Of a stretch of 64,000 nt of DNA, positions 46,201-55,065 are shown one piece after another. The notes below the pieces were generated by a model. It had not been told where the DNA came from. It ran no database searches and saw only the letters and a list, made by a program, of their open reading frames with translations. The stretch covers positions 4,942,501 through 5,006,500 of the forward strand of contig NZ_JACHMZ010000001.1 in assembly GCF_014205165.1 (NCBI RefSeq), in the 5' to 3' direction. How positions within the stretch are numbered: the first letter of the stretch is position 1; each line of letters opens with the position of its first letter. The stretch comes from Micromonospora carbonacea (GTDB taxonomy: Bacteria; Actinomycetota; Actinomycetes; Mycobacteriales; Micromonosporaceae). Position numbers and translations under genes: made by a program.

Positions 46201-47236
46201 ACGGGCGCAGGTGCTCGCCGTAGAGGCGGGTGCGCCGGCAGTCCAACTCGTCGCTCTGCGTCGTCACCGTGCGCTCGTGCCGGTGTGCGCCGCCGAAGAC
46301 CTCGTCGAGGGTGCCGGTGACCCAGTCCAGCTCGTCGTCGTTGACGGTCATCGCCTCGATCGTCAACGACCGGTTCGTGCCCTCGTCGTACTGCCCCACG
46401 AACCCGTCGGACTGCAGCCAGCCGGCGAGCGCGGCCTCGCGGATCTCCCGCAGGTCGATCTCGCTCTCGCCATAGGCGTAGGTGCGGTGCCACTCCAGCT
46501 TGTCGCCGGGCGCGAGCGTGCCGGCCTCGACCCACTGGCCCGTGCCGTCGCCCGTGCTCTTCCACACCACGTGGTCCGGCGTGACGTCGAGCTGGTAACC
46601 CGCCTTGGTGTGCAGGCGGACGACCTCGCGCACCCCGTTGGCCTTGACGGCGACGATCCTGGTCAGGCCGTTGCCGTCGTACACCTTGGCCCCGACGGCG
46701 TTCCCCTCGACCAGCGTGCCGATCGGCACCAGGCCGCCGGGGGTGCTGACCAGCGAGTCGTAGGGCAGGCACGCGCTGACCTGCTGGGGCGAGGGCGTGC
46801 CGACGTTGAACCAGACCGGCGAGTTGAAGCTGAACACCTGGTGCAGCAGCATCCAGGTCAGCTCGTGGCCGAACACCTCGGCGTCCGCCGGGGTCGCGAA
46901 GTAGCCGTGCTCCTCACCGGCGGCCCGGTAGGTGCTGACCACCCGGTCGATGAGCTGCCGCAGCGACCACTCCCGCTCGGGGGTGCCCACGGCGCCCCGG
47001 AAGTACTTGGTGGTGACGATGTTGGCCGCGTTGACGCTCCAGGACTCGGGGAACTCCACCCCGCGCTGCTCGAAGTTGATCGAGCCGTCCCGCCAGTTCG
47101 TCATCACGACGTCGCGACGCTCCCACGTCACCTCGTCGTAGGGGTGGACCCCCTCGGTCGTCCACACCCGCTCGATCTTCAGGCCGGTGCTGGCCTTCGT
47201 CCGCGTCCGGCTGGCTGTCACGCCGTCCCCCGCCAT
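43262..47236 (-). CDS. nrdJ: Adenosylcobalamin-dependent (class II) ribonucleotide reductase with intein
   Basis: 1324 residues from ATG 47236, with AGGGGG upstream (GTG 47269 would add 11). After removal of a 358-residue intein the enzyme is 966 residues. It reduces ribonucleotides to deoxyribonucleotides with B12. Active-site triad motif N718-P-C720-S-E722; the 'CFILSVDDS' cysteine (Cys514) starts the C-extein and aligns with redox-active Cys225 of E. coli class I enzyme. The C-terminal tail has 'CFTCGTKM', 'CYVCEGCG' and a final 'SGCS', a zinc/thiol-shuttle module. It lies 64 bp downstream of nrdR and is probably in one operon. Confidence 0.96.
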   Translation of the reverse strand: MAGDGVTASRTRTKASTGLKIERVWTTEGVHPYDEVTWERRDVVMTNWRDGSINFEQRGVEFPESWSVNAANIVTTKYFRGAVGTPEREWSLRQLIDRVVSTYRAAGEEHGYFATPADAEVFGHELTWMLLHQVFSFNSPVWFNVGTPSPQQVSACLPYDSLVSTPGGLVPIGTLVEGNAVGAKVYDGNGLTRIVAVKANGVREVVRLHTKAGYQLDVTPDHVVWKSTGDGTGQWVEAGTLAPGDKLEWHRTYAYGESEIDLREIREAALAGWLQSDGFVGQYDEGTNRSLTIEAMTVNDDELDWVTGTLDEVFGGAHRHERTVTTQSDELDCRRTRLYGEHLRPFVQKWNLLTRGVEMEVPRQLFTAPLPVVAAYLRSIFQAEGYVSAREHSTLVAVDMVSEKLIRGVQSLLLRFGIFSRVAHKPDPRPNRKGCWSVRIQNDGDRDLFATHIGFVGAEKMAKLEQSFAKAGRSAGGVKRLEIDRIEPLGAMEVYDIQTESGEFLAGNLRVHNCFILSVDDSMDSILDWYKEEGLIFKGGSGSGVNLSRIRSSRELLSSGGTASGPVSFMRGADASAGTIKSGGATRRAAKMVILDVDHPDIEEFVITKAREEDKIRALRDAGFDMDLGGNDIVSVQYQNANNSVRVSDEFMSAVENGGGFDLRGRLDGQTIETIDAKKLFRTIAQAAWECADPGLQYDDTINDWHTCPETGRITASNPCSEYLHLDNSSCNLASLNLMKFLRADGGFEVEKFVRSVEFVITAMDISICFADFPTERIGETTRAYRQLGIGYANLGALLMASGLPYDSEQGRSVAAAITSLMTGTAYRRSAELAGIVGAYDGYARNAEPHKRVMRKHAAANDEIKPTGTVATAIVREATKQWTQGNKIGDKHGWRNSQAAVLAPTGTIGLMMDCDTTGVEPDLALVKFKKLVGGGSMQIVNQTVPRALRSLGYPEEQVEAIVEHIADHGHVVDAPGLKPEHYPVFDCAMGERSIAPMGHVRMMAAVQPFISGAISKTVNMPEQATVEDVEKIYFEGWKLGLKALAIYRDNCKVGQPLSVAKPNKATAPAEAGQVVEKVVEKVVEYRPVRKRLPKKRPSETVSFSVGGAEGYLTASSYPDDGLGEVFLKMSKQGSTLAGVMDAFSVAISIGLQYGVPLETYVSKFTNMRFEPAGMTDDPDVRMAASVMDYIFRRLALDFLPYERRAELGIFTAKERAAQLRAEAEAESATVSGADLTAMAASAPVESPETKAAPGPQGAVARPAQELADVAAAKPAPSVGSSTELLEAVIGKAADAPLCFTCGTKMRPAGSCYVCEGCGSTSGCS
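45698..46771 (-). mobile_element. LAGLIDADG intein inside NrdJ
   Basis: 358 in-frame codons, Cys1 to Asn358. Splice features: Cys1 ('CLPYDSLVSTPGG', block A), 'TPDHV' with block B Thr and His67, block F 'VYDIQTESGEFLAGN', block G 'LRVHN' ending His-Asn, and Cys as +1 residue of the C-extein. Two homing-endonuclease motifs are 'LAGWLQSDG' (115-123) and 'YLRSIFQAEG' (221-230), both with acidic residues, so DNA-cutting activity may remain. N-extein ends 'PSPQQVSA'. Base composition is like the host gene, which suggests long residence. Confidence 0.95.
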
Positions 47237-47300
47237 CTCATCCGCCCCCTCGTCTGCGCGGTCACCCACCGCGCGTCCAAACTGTCAGAAACCAGAAAAA

Positions 47301-47813
47301 TCACTCGGTACGGCCGGCGGCCCCCGCCGCCGCCGTCCCGTCGCCGGCCACGGCGCCCTCCCGGGCGCGGGCGGCGGCCCGCAGCGTCTCGATCTCGCGC
47401 TCGAAGTCCGCCAGGGAGTCGAACGAGCGGTAGACGCTGGCGAAGCGCAGGTAGGCCACCTCGTCCAGGTCCCGCAGCGGGCCCAGGATCGCCAGGCCGA
47501 CGTCGTGGCTGGGGATCTCGGCGGCCCCCTTGGCCCGGATGGTCTCCTCGACCTTCTGCGCGAGCAGGGCGATCGAGTCCTCGTCGACCGGTCGCCCCTG
47601 GCACGCCTTGCGCACCCCACCGACGATCTTGATGCGGCTGAACGGCTCGGTCACCCCGCTCCGCTTGACCACGGCGAGCACCGCCTCCTCGACGGTGGTG
47701 AACCGCTTGCCGCACTCGGGGCACGACCGCCGCCGGCGGATCAGCTGGCCGTCGTCGGCCTCCCGCGAGTCGACGACCCGGGAGTCGGCGTGCCGGCAAT
47801 ATGGGCACCGCAT
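47301..47813 (-). CDS. nrdR: Transcriptional repressor NrdR
   Basis: 170 residues from ATG 47813, with GGAGGT upstream. N-terminal zinc ribbon '[17 protein letters not shown]' with '[10 protein letters not shown]', then an ATP-cone (about 49-139, '[19 protein letters not shown]'). NrdR binds (d)ATP and represses ribonucleotide reductase genes by pairs of NrdR boxes. The last 20 or so residues are an Ala/Gly tail. Upstream of nrdJ; two candidate boxes lie in its promoter region, implying self-regulation of nrdRJ. Confidence 0.96.
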   Translation of the reverse strand: MRCPYCRHADSRVVDSREADDGQLIRRRRSCPECGKRFTTVEEAVLAVVKRSGVTEPFSRIKIVGGVRKACQGRPVDEDSIALLAQKVEETIRAKGAAEIPSHDVGLAILGPLRDLDEVAYLRFASVYRSFDSLADFEREIETLRAAARAREGAVAGDGTAAAGAAGRTE

Positions 47814-47934
47814 CGCCTGACCTCCTTCATCGACGGCGGGCCGACAGGCATCCCCGGGCACGCGAAACCGCGGCGCCGGCCCCACTCGGGGACCGCCACC
47901 GGGTGCGGTAGCGGGAAGTGCGGTCGGTAGTCGA

Positions 47935-47950
47935 ACCCAACCTGTAGGCG
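47935..47950 (-). promoter_or_regulatory. Candidate NrdR box 2 (start-proximal)
   Basis: CGCCTACAGGTTGGGT on the minus strand. It shares the CCTA-x-A-x-G-T core with box 1 at a 32-bp spacing (three helical turns), as NrdR pairs usually have. Weaker match than box 1. Confidence 0.45.
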
Positions 47951-47966
47951 ACTTACGCCCGTGTGA

Positions 47967-47982
47967 CTACTACATCTAGGGG
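47967..47982 (-). promoter_or_regulatory. Candidate NrdR box 1
   Basis: CCCCTAGATGTAGTAG on the minus strand (CTACTACATCTAGGGG on plus). It matches the ACATCTAG centre of actinobacterial NrdR boxes. Confidence 0.6.
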
Positions 47983-48159
47983 TTGACCGTATGCGTCCGG
48001 CGGACCGTGGTCAAGTTCGCCGGGGCGTGTCCGGCGCGTCGCCAGAATCACGTCGGCACCCCCTCCGCAGGGCCGCCGAAAGCCCCAACGCGGCACGCGT
48101 CCCCCCGGTCACGCCCTGCGGCCGACCCGCGCCTCGAACGGGGATCGGGCAGGCGCGCA

Positions 48160-48175
48160 TCGAACTGACGTTCGA
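48160..48175. promoter_or_regulatory. SOS box (LexA operator) 1
   Basis: TCGAACTGACGTTCGA, a perfect match to the actinobacterial/Bacillus-type SOS box TCGAAC-N4-GTTCGA. It lies 7 bp upstream of the TACCAT -10 box, so LexA represses its own gene. Confidence 0.92.
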
Positions 48176-48182
48176 GCGCGCG

Positions 48183-48188
48183 TACCAT
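48183..48188 (+). promoter_or_regulatory. lexA -10 box
   Basis: TACCAT between the two SOS boxes. Confidence 0.55.
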
Positions 48189-48192
48189 TTAT

Positions 48193-48208
48193 CAGAACAG
48201 GCGTTCGG
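48193..48208. promoter_or_regulatory. SOS-box-like site 2
   Basis: CAGAACAGGCGTTCGG keeps GAAC-N4-GTTC with mismatched outer bases. It begins 33 bp after box 1 and lies near the transcription start. Confidence 0.6.
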
Positions 48209-48390
48209 ATTTCCCGCTTTTCGAGTCCGACACGCCGACGAAGGTCGTACAGATGTTTGAAAATGACCGATCCCACCTATACGGTCAAGAACAACCGGGC
48301 CGGAGAACACACGGGCCGGCCGAGGCAACGCGCGGCTCACCCCCAAGCCCCGAGCCGCCGGGCAACCAGCGCCGACCAGGGAGGACGGAC

Positions 48391-49176
48391 GTGACCGAGG
48401 ACCGGGCCAGCCGGCCGAAGAACCCGCAGCAGAGCACCGAGGCGGGTCCGCCGGCCACCCGACGCCCCCGCGCCGCGCGCAGCCGGGCCGCCCAGCCGGC
48501 CGTGCGCCCGGTCACCCCGATGGTCAGCAGCTTCCCCGACCCGGCCACGGTCGACCTGACCGCCCGGCAGCGCCGCATCCTGGAGTTCATCCGCACCTGG
48601 GTCGAGCGGCACGGCTACCCGCCGAGCGTGCGGGAGATCGGCGAGGCCGTCGGCCTGGTCTCCCCGTCCAGCGTCGCCTACCAGCTCAAGGAGCTGGAGA
48701 AGAAGGGCTTCCTGCGGCGCGACCCGAACCGGCCGCGCGCGGTGGACGTCCGGGCTCCCGCCGACACCCTCGACGACGAGGCGAGCCGCTCGCAGCGCCC
48801 CGCACCGGCGTACGTGCCGATGCTCGGCCGGATCGCCGCCGGTGGCCCCATCCTCGCCGAGCAGGCGGTGGAGGACGTCTTCCCCCTCCCCCGCGAGCTG
48901 GTGGGCGAGGGCGAGGTCTTCATGCTCCAGGTCAAGGGCGACTCGATGCTCGACGCGGCGATCTGCGACGGCGACTGGGTGGTGGTGCGGCAGCAGCCGA
49001 CCGCCGAGGCCGGCGACATCGTCGCCGCGATGCTCGACGGCGAGGCGACCGTGAAGACCTACCGCCGCCGTGACGGCCACGTCTGGCTGATGCCGCAGAA
49101 CCCGGCCTTCGACCCGATCCCGGGCGACGACGCCACCATCATGGGTCGGGTCGTCGCGGTCCTGCGCCGCATCTGA
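48391..49176 (+). CDS. lexA: SOS repressor LexA
   Basis: 261 residues from GTG 48391, with GGGAGG 6 nt upstream. An unconserved basic/Pro leader of about 48 residues precedes the winged-helix domain (about 52-115, '[20 protein letters not shown]', '[18 protein letters not shown]'). Cleavage site Ala150-Gly151 in 'GRIAAGGP'; catalytic Ser185 ('GDSML') and Lys222 ('ATVKTY') form the self-cleavage dyad. RecA-stimulated autolysis would release SOS genes. Its own promoter has two LexA sites. Confidence 0.96.
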   Translation: MTEDRASRPKNPQQSTEAGPPATRRPRAARSRAAQPAVRPVTPMVSSFPDPATVDLTARQRRILEFIRTWVERHGYPPSVREIGEAVGLVSPSSVAYQLKELEKKGFLRRDPNRPRAVDVRAPADTLDDEASRSQRPAPAYVPMLGRIAAGGPILAEQAVEDVFPLPRELVGEGEVFMLQVKGDSMLDAAICDGDWVVVRQQPTAEAGDIVAAMLDGEATVKTYRRRDGHVWLMPQNPAFDPIPGDDATIMGRVVAVLRRI

Positions 49177-49227
49177 CGGGTCGCGCCCCCTGACGGGCCA
49201 CCCGGGGCCGGTGGCGCCCACCGCCGA

Positions 49228-49255
49228 CGGCCCGGGTGCCCGCGCACCCGGGCCG
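49228..49255 (+). terminator. lexA terminator
   Basis: CGGCCCGGGTGC and GCACCCGGGCCG, perfect 12-bp stem with a 4-nt loop, 51 bp past the lexA stop and between convergent genes. Confidence 0.78.
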
Positions 49256-49294
49256 GTGGGCGAGGACGCCCGCCGCGCCGGGGCGTGACCGCGG

Positions 49295-50971
49295 TCAGTA
49301 CCGGTCGCCCCGGTATTCGCGGCCCCCGCCGGGCGGCTGGCCGTAGCCGCCGCGCTCGTCGCCGGGCCCGCCGTCGCCGTGCCGGCCTCCGCGCGGGTCC
49401 CTGGGGTCGCGCCCCCGCCGGGGCGGCTCGGCCCGCCCGCCGTAGACCCCGCCACGGCCCGGCTGGGCCGCCCGGTCCGGCGGGGCTCCGCCGCCGCCCC
49501 GGCCGGGGGGAGCACCCCCGGGCTGCGCGCCGCCGTGCCCGCCGCCACCGGAGGGCCGGCCACCGCCGCCCCCGTACACGCCGCCGCCCTGCGGGGGGCG
49601 GGCGGCCCCCGCCGGGCGGGCCGCGCCGCCGTACACGCCGCCGGAGGGCGGGCGGGGGCCGGCGGCGGGGGCCGGGGCGGCGGCGTATCCGCCACCGCCG
49701 GCCGGCACTCCGCCGTAGACGCCGCCCCGGCCGCCGCCCGGCGGCGGGCCGTCGACCGGCCGCCCCCGGGCCGGTCCGGCCGGACCAGCGTTGAGCGGGA
49801 ACTCGTCGCGTTCCGGCAGGTCGGCGTCGCCGGACGGGTCGTCGGGCGGCACGGGACGCCGCCGGGCCCGCAGGATGCCGAAGATGCCGGCACCGACCAT
49901 CAGCGCGCCGATCACGCCGACGGCCGCGATGAGGTACGTGATCTCGTCGAGGCTCAGCCCCTCGATCCAGGACTTCTCCGCCGCCGGCTTCGGCGGGCCG
50001 GCGTCGCCGCCGTTCAGCGCCTCGGCACCGGTGGTGGCGGGGGTGTAGGCGAGGATCTCGATGGCCTCCTCCTCCCCCAGTTCGCCGCCGTCGGAGACGG
50101 TGACGAACGACTTGCCGTCGGGGGTGTAGGAGATCGCCTCGCCGAACGGGTCCGTCAGCGGGGTCACGCGGGGTTTGCCGCCGGTCAGCGCGCCGACGAT
50201 GTCGCCGCCGGAGACGTCGTACTCGAAGGCGTCGGCGTACGTGCGCAGCACCACCTTCTTGCCGTCGGGCGAGCGGGCGGCACCGGTGATGGCGACGCGG
50301 CCGATGGTGTTGAGCACGTTGGGGGTGTTCGTCTTCGGCAGGGAGACCTCGCCGACCCTGGTCATCGGCACGGGGTCGGTGTCGCCGCTGTTGAGCTTGC
50401 CCTCCGGGGTGAAGATCTCGGCCTTACCGCTGGCCACCTTCGTGATGATCAGCGGCTTGCCGTCGTCGCCGATCAGCAGCGCCTCGGCGTCGTGCGGCTT
50501 CTTCTCCGGGTACGACAGCCGGTGCAGCACCGGCCGGGCCGACCCGTCGGCCGGCATGCTCCACACGGCGACCCGTTCCCGCCGCTCGGTGCTGGTGATG
50601 TTGTCGCCGATGTCGCCGATCCAGAGCTTCCCGCCGTCCGGCGAGAGCGCCAGGTCCTCCGTGTCGAGCGGGCCGTTGCCGGAGTACCGGACCTCCTTCG
50701 ACACCTGGCACCTGGTGTCGAGGAAGAAGACGCGCTTGCGCGCCTCGATGGTGGTGCCGTCGTTGATCACGACGTAGCCGCTCCTGGTCGCCACCAGGCC
50801 GGAGAGCTCGCGCAGCCGCTCGTCGGTGACGGCGCAGCGCTTCTTGCCGGGGGTCGGCTCGGGGGCGGCGGCGGCCCCGGGGGCGGGCGCGGCCAGGGCG
50901 ACTCCGGTGAGCGCCACGGTCGCCCCGAGCAGGCCGAGGGCAACCGTGACCGAGGAAACAGCGCGGCGCAT
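49295..50971 (-). CDS. Secreted propeller-like domain anchored by a membrane span with a Gly-rich VYGG-repeat tail
   Basis: 558 residues from ATG 50971. Signal peptide 1-27 ('VALA'). Residues about 45-325 have repeating beta-sheet blades ('LALSPDGGKLWIGDIGDN', 'GAARSPDGKKVVLRTYAD', 'ISYTPDGKSFVTVSDGG'), a propeller pattern. One membrane span at about 336-358 is followed by an Arg-rich stop-transfer and a 200-residue cytosolic tail of Gly/Pro/Arg/Tyr with four 'GGVYGG' units. The outer part resembles esterase-like/phytase-type propellers, but no catalytic site is recognised. It looks like an outer sensor or binding domain joined to a disordered inner tail. Confidence 0.8.
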   Translation of the reverse strand: MRRAVSSVTVALGLLGATVALTGVALAAPAPGAAAAPEPTPGKKRCAVTDERLRELSGLVATRSGYVVINDGTTIEARKRVFFLDTRCQVSKEVRYSGNGPLDTEDLALSPDGGKLWIGDIGDNITSTERRERVAVWSMPADGSARPVLHRLSYPEKKPHDAEALLIGDDGKPLIITKVASGKAEIFTPEGKLNSGDTDPVPMTRVGEVSLPKTNTPNVLNTIGRVAITGAARSPDGKKVVLRTYADAFEYDVSGGDIVGALTGGKPRVTPLTDPFGEAISYTPDGKSFVTVSDGGELGEEEAIEILAYTPATTGAEALNGGDAGPPKPAAEKSWIEGLSLDEITYLIAAVGVIGALMVGAGIFGILRARRRPVPPDDPSGDADLPERDEFPLNAGPAGPARGRPVDGPPPGGGRGGVYGGVPAGGGGYAAAPAPAAGPRPPSGGVYGGAARPAGAARPPQGGGVYGGGGGRPSGGGGHGGAQPGGAPPGRGGGGAPPDRAAQPGRGGVYGGRAEPPRRGRDPRDPRGGRHGDGGPGDERGGYGQPPGGGREYRGDRY

Positions 50972-51000
50972 GGGGTCAGTGTCGCATGCCCGTGTAAACG

Positions 51001-51049
51001 CGAGGGGCACGCCGGACCGCCCGTCGCGGGTGGTCCGGCGTGTCCCTCG
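51001..51049 (-). terminator. hflX terminator
   Basis: 15-bp stem (51008-51022 and 51028-51042, one G-U pair in RNA) with a GTCGC loop, extended by an outer GAGGG/CCCTC pairing. It starts 32 bp past the hflX stop. Confidence 0.82.
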
Positions 51050-51080
51050 CTGTCGCGTGCCGGGCCGGGCCGGCCCGGGT

Positions 51081-52529
51081 TCACCGGGCGGCGGCGACCC
51101 GCTCCTCGTCGGCGGCGTACGGCGCCAGCTCGGCGGCGAGCGCCTCGTCGACCCGCACGTGCAGCATCGTGCCCTCCGGCAGGTGGGCGGAGCTGAGCAC
51201 CTCGCCCTGCCGGTGCACCCGGGCGACCAGGGCCCCCCGGTCGTACGGCAGCACGGCCCGGACCTCCACGGCGGGGCTGGGCAGCCGCGTCTCGATGGCG
51301 GCCCGCACCTCGTCGATCCCCCGCCCGGAGCGGGCCGAGGCGAACACGGCGTCGGGCCAGAGCCGCTTGAGGCGCAGCAGCGTCTCCTCGTCGGCCGCGT
51401 CGGTCTTGTTGACCACCAGCAGCTCGGGCAGCCGGTCCGCGCCCACCTCGGCGAGCACCTCGCGGACCGCCCGGACCTGCTCCTCCGGGTCCGGGTGGGC
51501 GCCATCGACGACGTGCACCACCAGGTCGGCGTCGGCGACCTCCTCCAGCGTCGAGCGGAACGCCTCGACGATCTGGTGCGGCAGGTGCCGGACGAAGCCG
51601 ACGGTGTCGGACAGGGTGTAGATGCGCCCGTCGGGCGCGGTGGCCTTGCGGGTGGTCGGGTCCAGCGTGGCGAACAGGGCGTCCTCCACCAGCACGCCGG
51701 CACCGGTCAGGCGGTTGAGCAGGCTGGACTTGCCGGCGTTGGTGTAGCCGGCGATCGCCACGGCGGGCACCGCGTTGCGGGACCGGCGGGCGCGCTTGGT
51801 CTGGCGTACGGTGCGCATGGCCTTGATCTCGCGGCGCAGCCGGGCGATGCGGTGCCGGATGCGCCGCCGGTCGGTCTCCAGCTTGGTCTCACCGGGGCCG
51901 CGGACGCCGACGCCGCCGCCCGCGCCGCCGCCGCGGCCGGAGCCACCGGTCTGGCGGGACAGCGTCTCGCCCCAGCCGCGCAGCCGGGGCAGCAGGTATT
52001 CGAGCTGGGCCAGCTCGACCTGCGCCCGGCCCTCCTTGCTCTTGGCGTGCTGGGCGAAGATGTCGAGGATCAGGGCGGTGCGGTCGACCACCTTGACCTT
52101 GGTGCGCTGCTCCAGGTTGCGCAGCTGGGACGGGGACAGCTCACCGTCGCAGATCACGGTGTCGGCGCCGCTGGCGAGCACCGCCGCGCCGAGGTCGTCG
52201 ACCTTGCCCCGGCCGATGTAGGTGGCGGGGTCGGGGCGGCTGCGGCGCTGGATCAGCCCTTCGAGGACCTGCGAGCCGGCCGTCTCGGCGAGCTGCGCCA
52301 GCTCGGTGAGGGAGTTCTCGGCGTCGGTCTGCGTGCCCTCGGTCCAGACCCCGACGAGCACGACCCGCTCCAGCCGGAGCTGGCGGTATTCGACCTCGGT
52401 GACGTCGGTGAGCTCGGTGGAGAGGCCAGGGACCCGCCGCAGCGCCTGCCGCTCCGACAGCTCGAACTCCCCGGTGGTCGCCTCGAGCTCGTCGTCCATG
52501 AGGGGTACGTAGGTCTCCTGGTTGCGCAA
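51081..52529 (-). CDS. hflX: GTPase HflX
   Basis: 482 residues. TTG 52529 was chosen because AGGAGG lies 7 nt upstream; ATG 52499 has no such site. N-terminal HflX domain (about 55-190, 'PATYIGRGKVDDL', 'AELSPSQLRNLE'-like), glycine-rich linker 'GGSGRGGGAGGGVGVRGPGE', then G domain: G1 'GYTNAGKSSLL' near 260, G3 'DTVGFV', G4 'NKTD'. HflX splits stalled or hibernating 70S ribosomes during stress. Gene order hflX, dapF, miaA is as in Rv2725c-Rv2727c, here broken by a malic enzyme gene. Confidence 0.94.
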   Translation of the reverse strand: MRNQETYVPLMDDELEATTGEFELSERQALRRVPGLSTELTDVTEVEYRQLRLERVVLVGVWTEGTQTDAENSLTELAQLAETAGSQVLEGLIQRRSRPDPATYIGRGKVDDLGAAVLASGADTVICDGELSPSQLRNLEQRTKVKVVDRTALILDIFAQHAKSKEGRAQVELAQLEYLLPRLRGWGETLSRQTGGSGRGGGAGGGVGVRGPGETKLETDRRRIRHRIARLRREIKAMRTVRQTKRARRSRNAVPAVAIAGYTNAGKSSLLNRLTGAGVLVEDALFATLDPTTRKATAPDGRIYTLSDTVGFVRHLPHQIVEAFRSTLEEVADADLVVHVVDGAHPDPEEQVRAVREVLAEVGADRLPELLVVNKTDAADEETLLRLKRLWPDAVFASARSGRGIDEVRAAIETRLPSPAVEVRAVLPYDRGALVARVHRQGEVLSSAHLPEGTMLHVRVDEALAAELAPYAADEERVAAAR

Positions 52530-52736
52530 ACCGCGCCTCCTGTCCGTTATGTGCCGTAGCGACGGATTCTGTCGCGTACGACCAATCCTGACACGTGTCA
52601 ACGCCGGATGCACCCGCTATATGCCCGTCGCGTGGACCACCGAACGTGGGGGTGAGTGCTCCGCGATCCGGGCGGGCGAGTAGAAATGCGGGGCGAGGAA
52701 AGACCGACCCCGATCAGCGTTGACGGAGGGAATCCT

Positions 52737-54212
<1,476 letters not shown>

Positions 54213-55058
54213 TCAGCGGCGGAGCGCGGCGGGGTCAACGGCGCCGGTGGCGATCAGGAGGGCCGGGCCCGCCAGCCAGCAGGCGTCGTCGGTCACCGTG
54301 ACCGTGAGGCGGCCGCCGGGGACGTCGACCGTCACCGTGCCGGCGTCCCGGCCGGCGTCGCGCAGGGCGACCGCGGCGACCGCGCACGCGCCCGTGCCGC
54401 AGGACAGCGTCTCGGCGGAGCCCCGCTCGTGGACCCGCATCAGCACGTGGCCGTCGACGCCGTCGACCGGGTCGCCGGGGACGGTGAACTCGACGTTCAC
54501 CCCGGCCGGGAAGAGCGCCGGGTCGACGGCGGGGGCCCGGGTGAGGTCGAGCGCGCCCAGGTCCAGCCCAGCCGGCAGGGCGCAGACGAGGTGCGGGTTG
54601 CCGACGTCCACGGCGGTGCCGGCGAGGGTCAGCCCGCCCAGGGCGGCGGTCGACGTGTCGTACAGCCGGGGGCGGCGCATCTCCACGGCGATGCCGTCGC
54701 CCTCGACGCGGGCCCGCACCAGGCCGGCACGGGTGACCACCGGCACGGCGCCGTCGACGGGCTCGGCCAGCTCCTGCGCCAGCAGGTAGCGGACGAAGAC
54801 CCGCGCGCCGTTGCCGCACATCTCGGCGAAGGACCCGTCGGCGTTCCAGTAGTCCATGAACCACTCGGCCTCGCCGGCCCGGCCCGCCCCCTCAGGGTGC
54901 TTGGCGGCCCGCACCACCCGCAGGACGCCGTCCGCGCCGAGGCCCCGCCGCCGGTCGCACAGCGCGGCGACCAGGCCCGGGGTCAGGTCGAGCGCGCCGT
55001 CCGGGTCGGGGAGGATGACGAAGTCGTTGCCGGTGCCGTGTCCCTTGGTGAACTCCAC
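54213..55058 (-). CDS. dapF: Diaminopimelate epimerase
   Basis: 281 residues. Converts LL- to meso-diaminopimelate for peptidoglycan and lysine. Two catalytic cysteines lie in 'MCGNGARVF' near residue 83 and 'SCGTGACAV' near 218. N-terminal 'KGHGTGNDFVILPDPDG' and 'NADGSFAEMCG' complete the family pattern. GTG start. It follows miaA by 7 bp on the same strand. Confidence 0.96.
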   Translation of the reverse strand: MEFTKGHGTGNDFVILPDPDGALDLTPGLVAALCDRRRGLGADGVLRVVRAAKHPEGAGRAGEAEWFMDYWNADGSFAEMCGNGARVFVRYLLAQELAEPVDGAVPVVTRAGLVRARVEGDGIAVEMRRPRLYDTSTAALGGLTLAGTAVDVGNPHLVCALPAGLDLGALDLTRAPAVDPALFPAGVNVEFTVPGDPVDGVDGHVLMRVHERGSAETLSCGTGACAVAAVALRDAGRDAGTVTVDVPGGRLTVTVTDDACWLAGPALLIATGAVDPAALRR

Positions 55059-55065
55059 GCCCCCA

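Larger units (their letters stand above)
47814..48390. other. 577-bp divergent regulatory region nrdR / lexA
   Basis: Holds two candidate NrdR boxes (47935-47950, 47967-47982), two SOS boxes (48160-48175, 48193-48208) and a lexA -10 box. No B12 riboswitch elements were seen. A long lexA leader of about 190 nt follows the -10. An in-frame extension of lexA to 48253 lacks a ribosome site. Nothing else recognised. Confidence 0.8.

Noticed and set aside
44240..47632. 1130-codon plus-strand frame opposite nrdJ
   Set aside because: Shadow of nrdJ and nrdR; low-complexity Asp/His/Val/Arg sequence, no start signal, crosses two real genes.
47814..48390. Cobalamin riboswitch upstream of the B12-dependent reductase operon
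   Set aside because: No B12-box-like sequence or matching stem arrangement was found; NrdR boxes explain control better.
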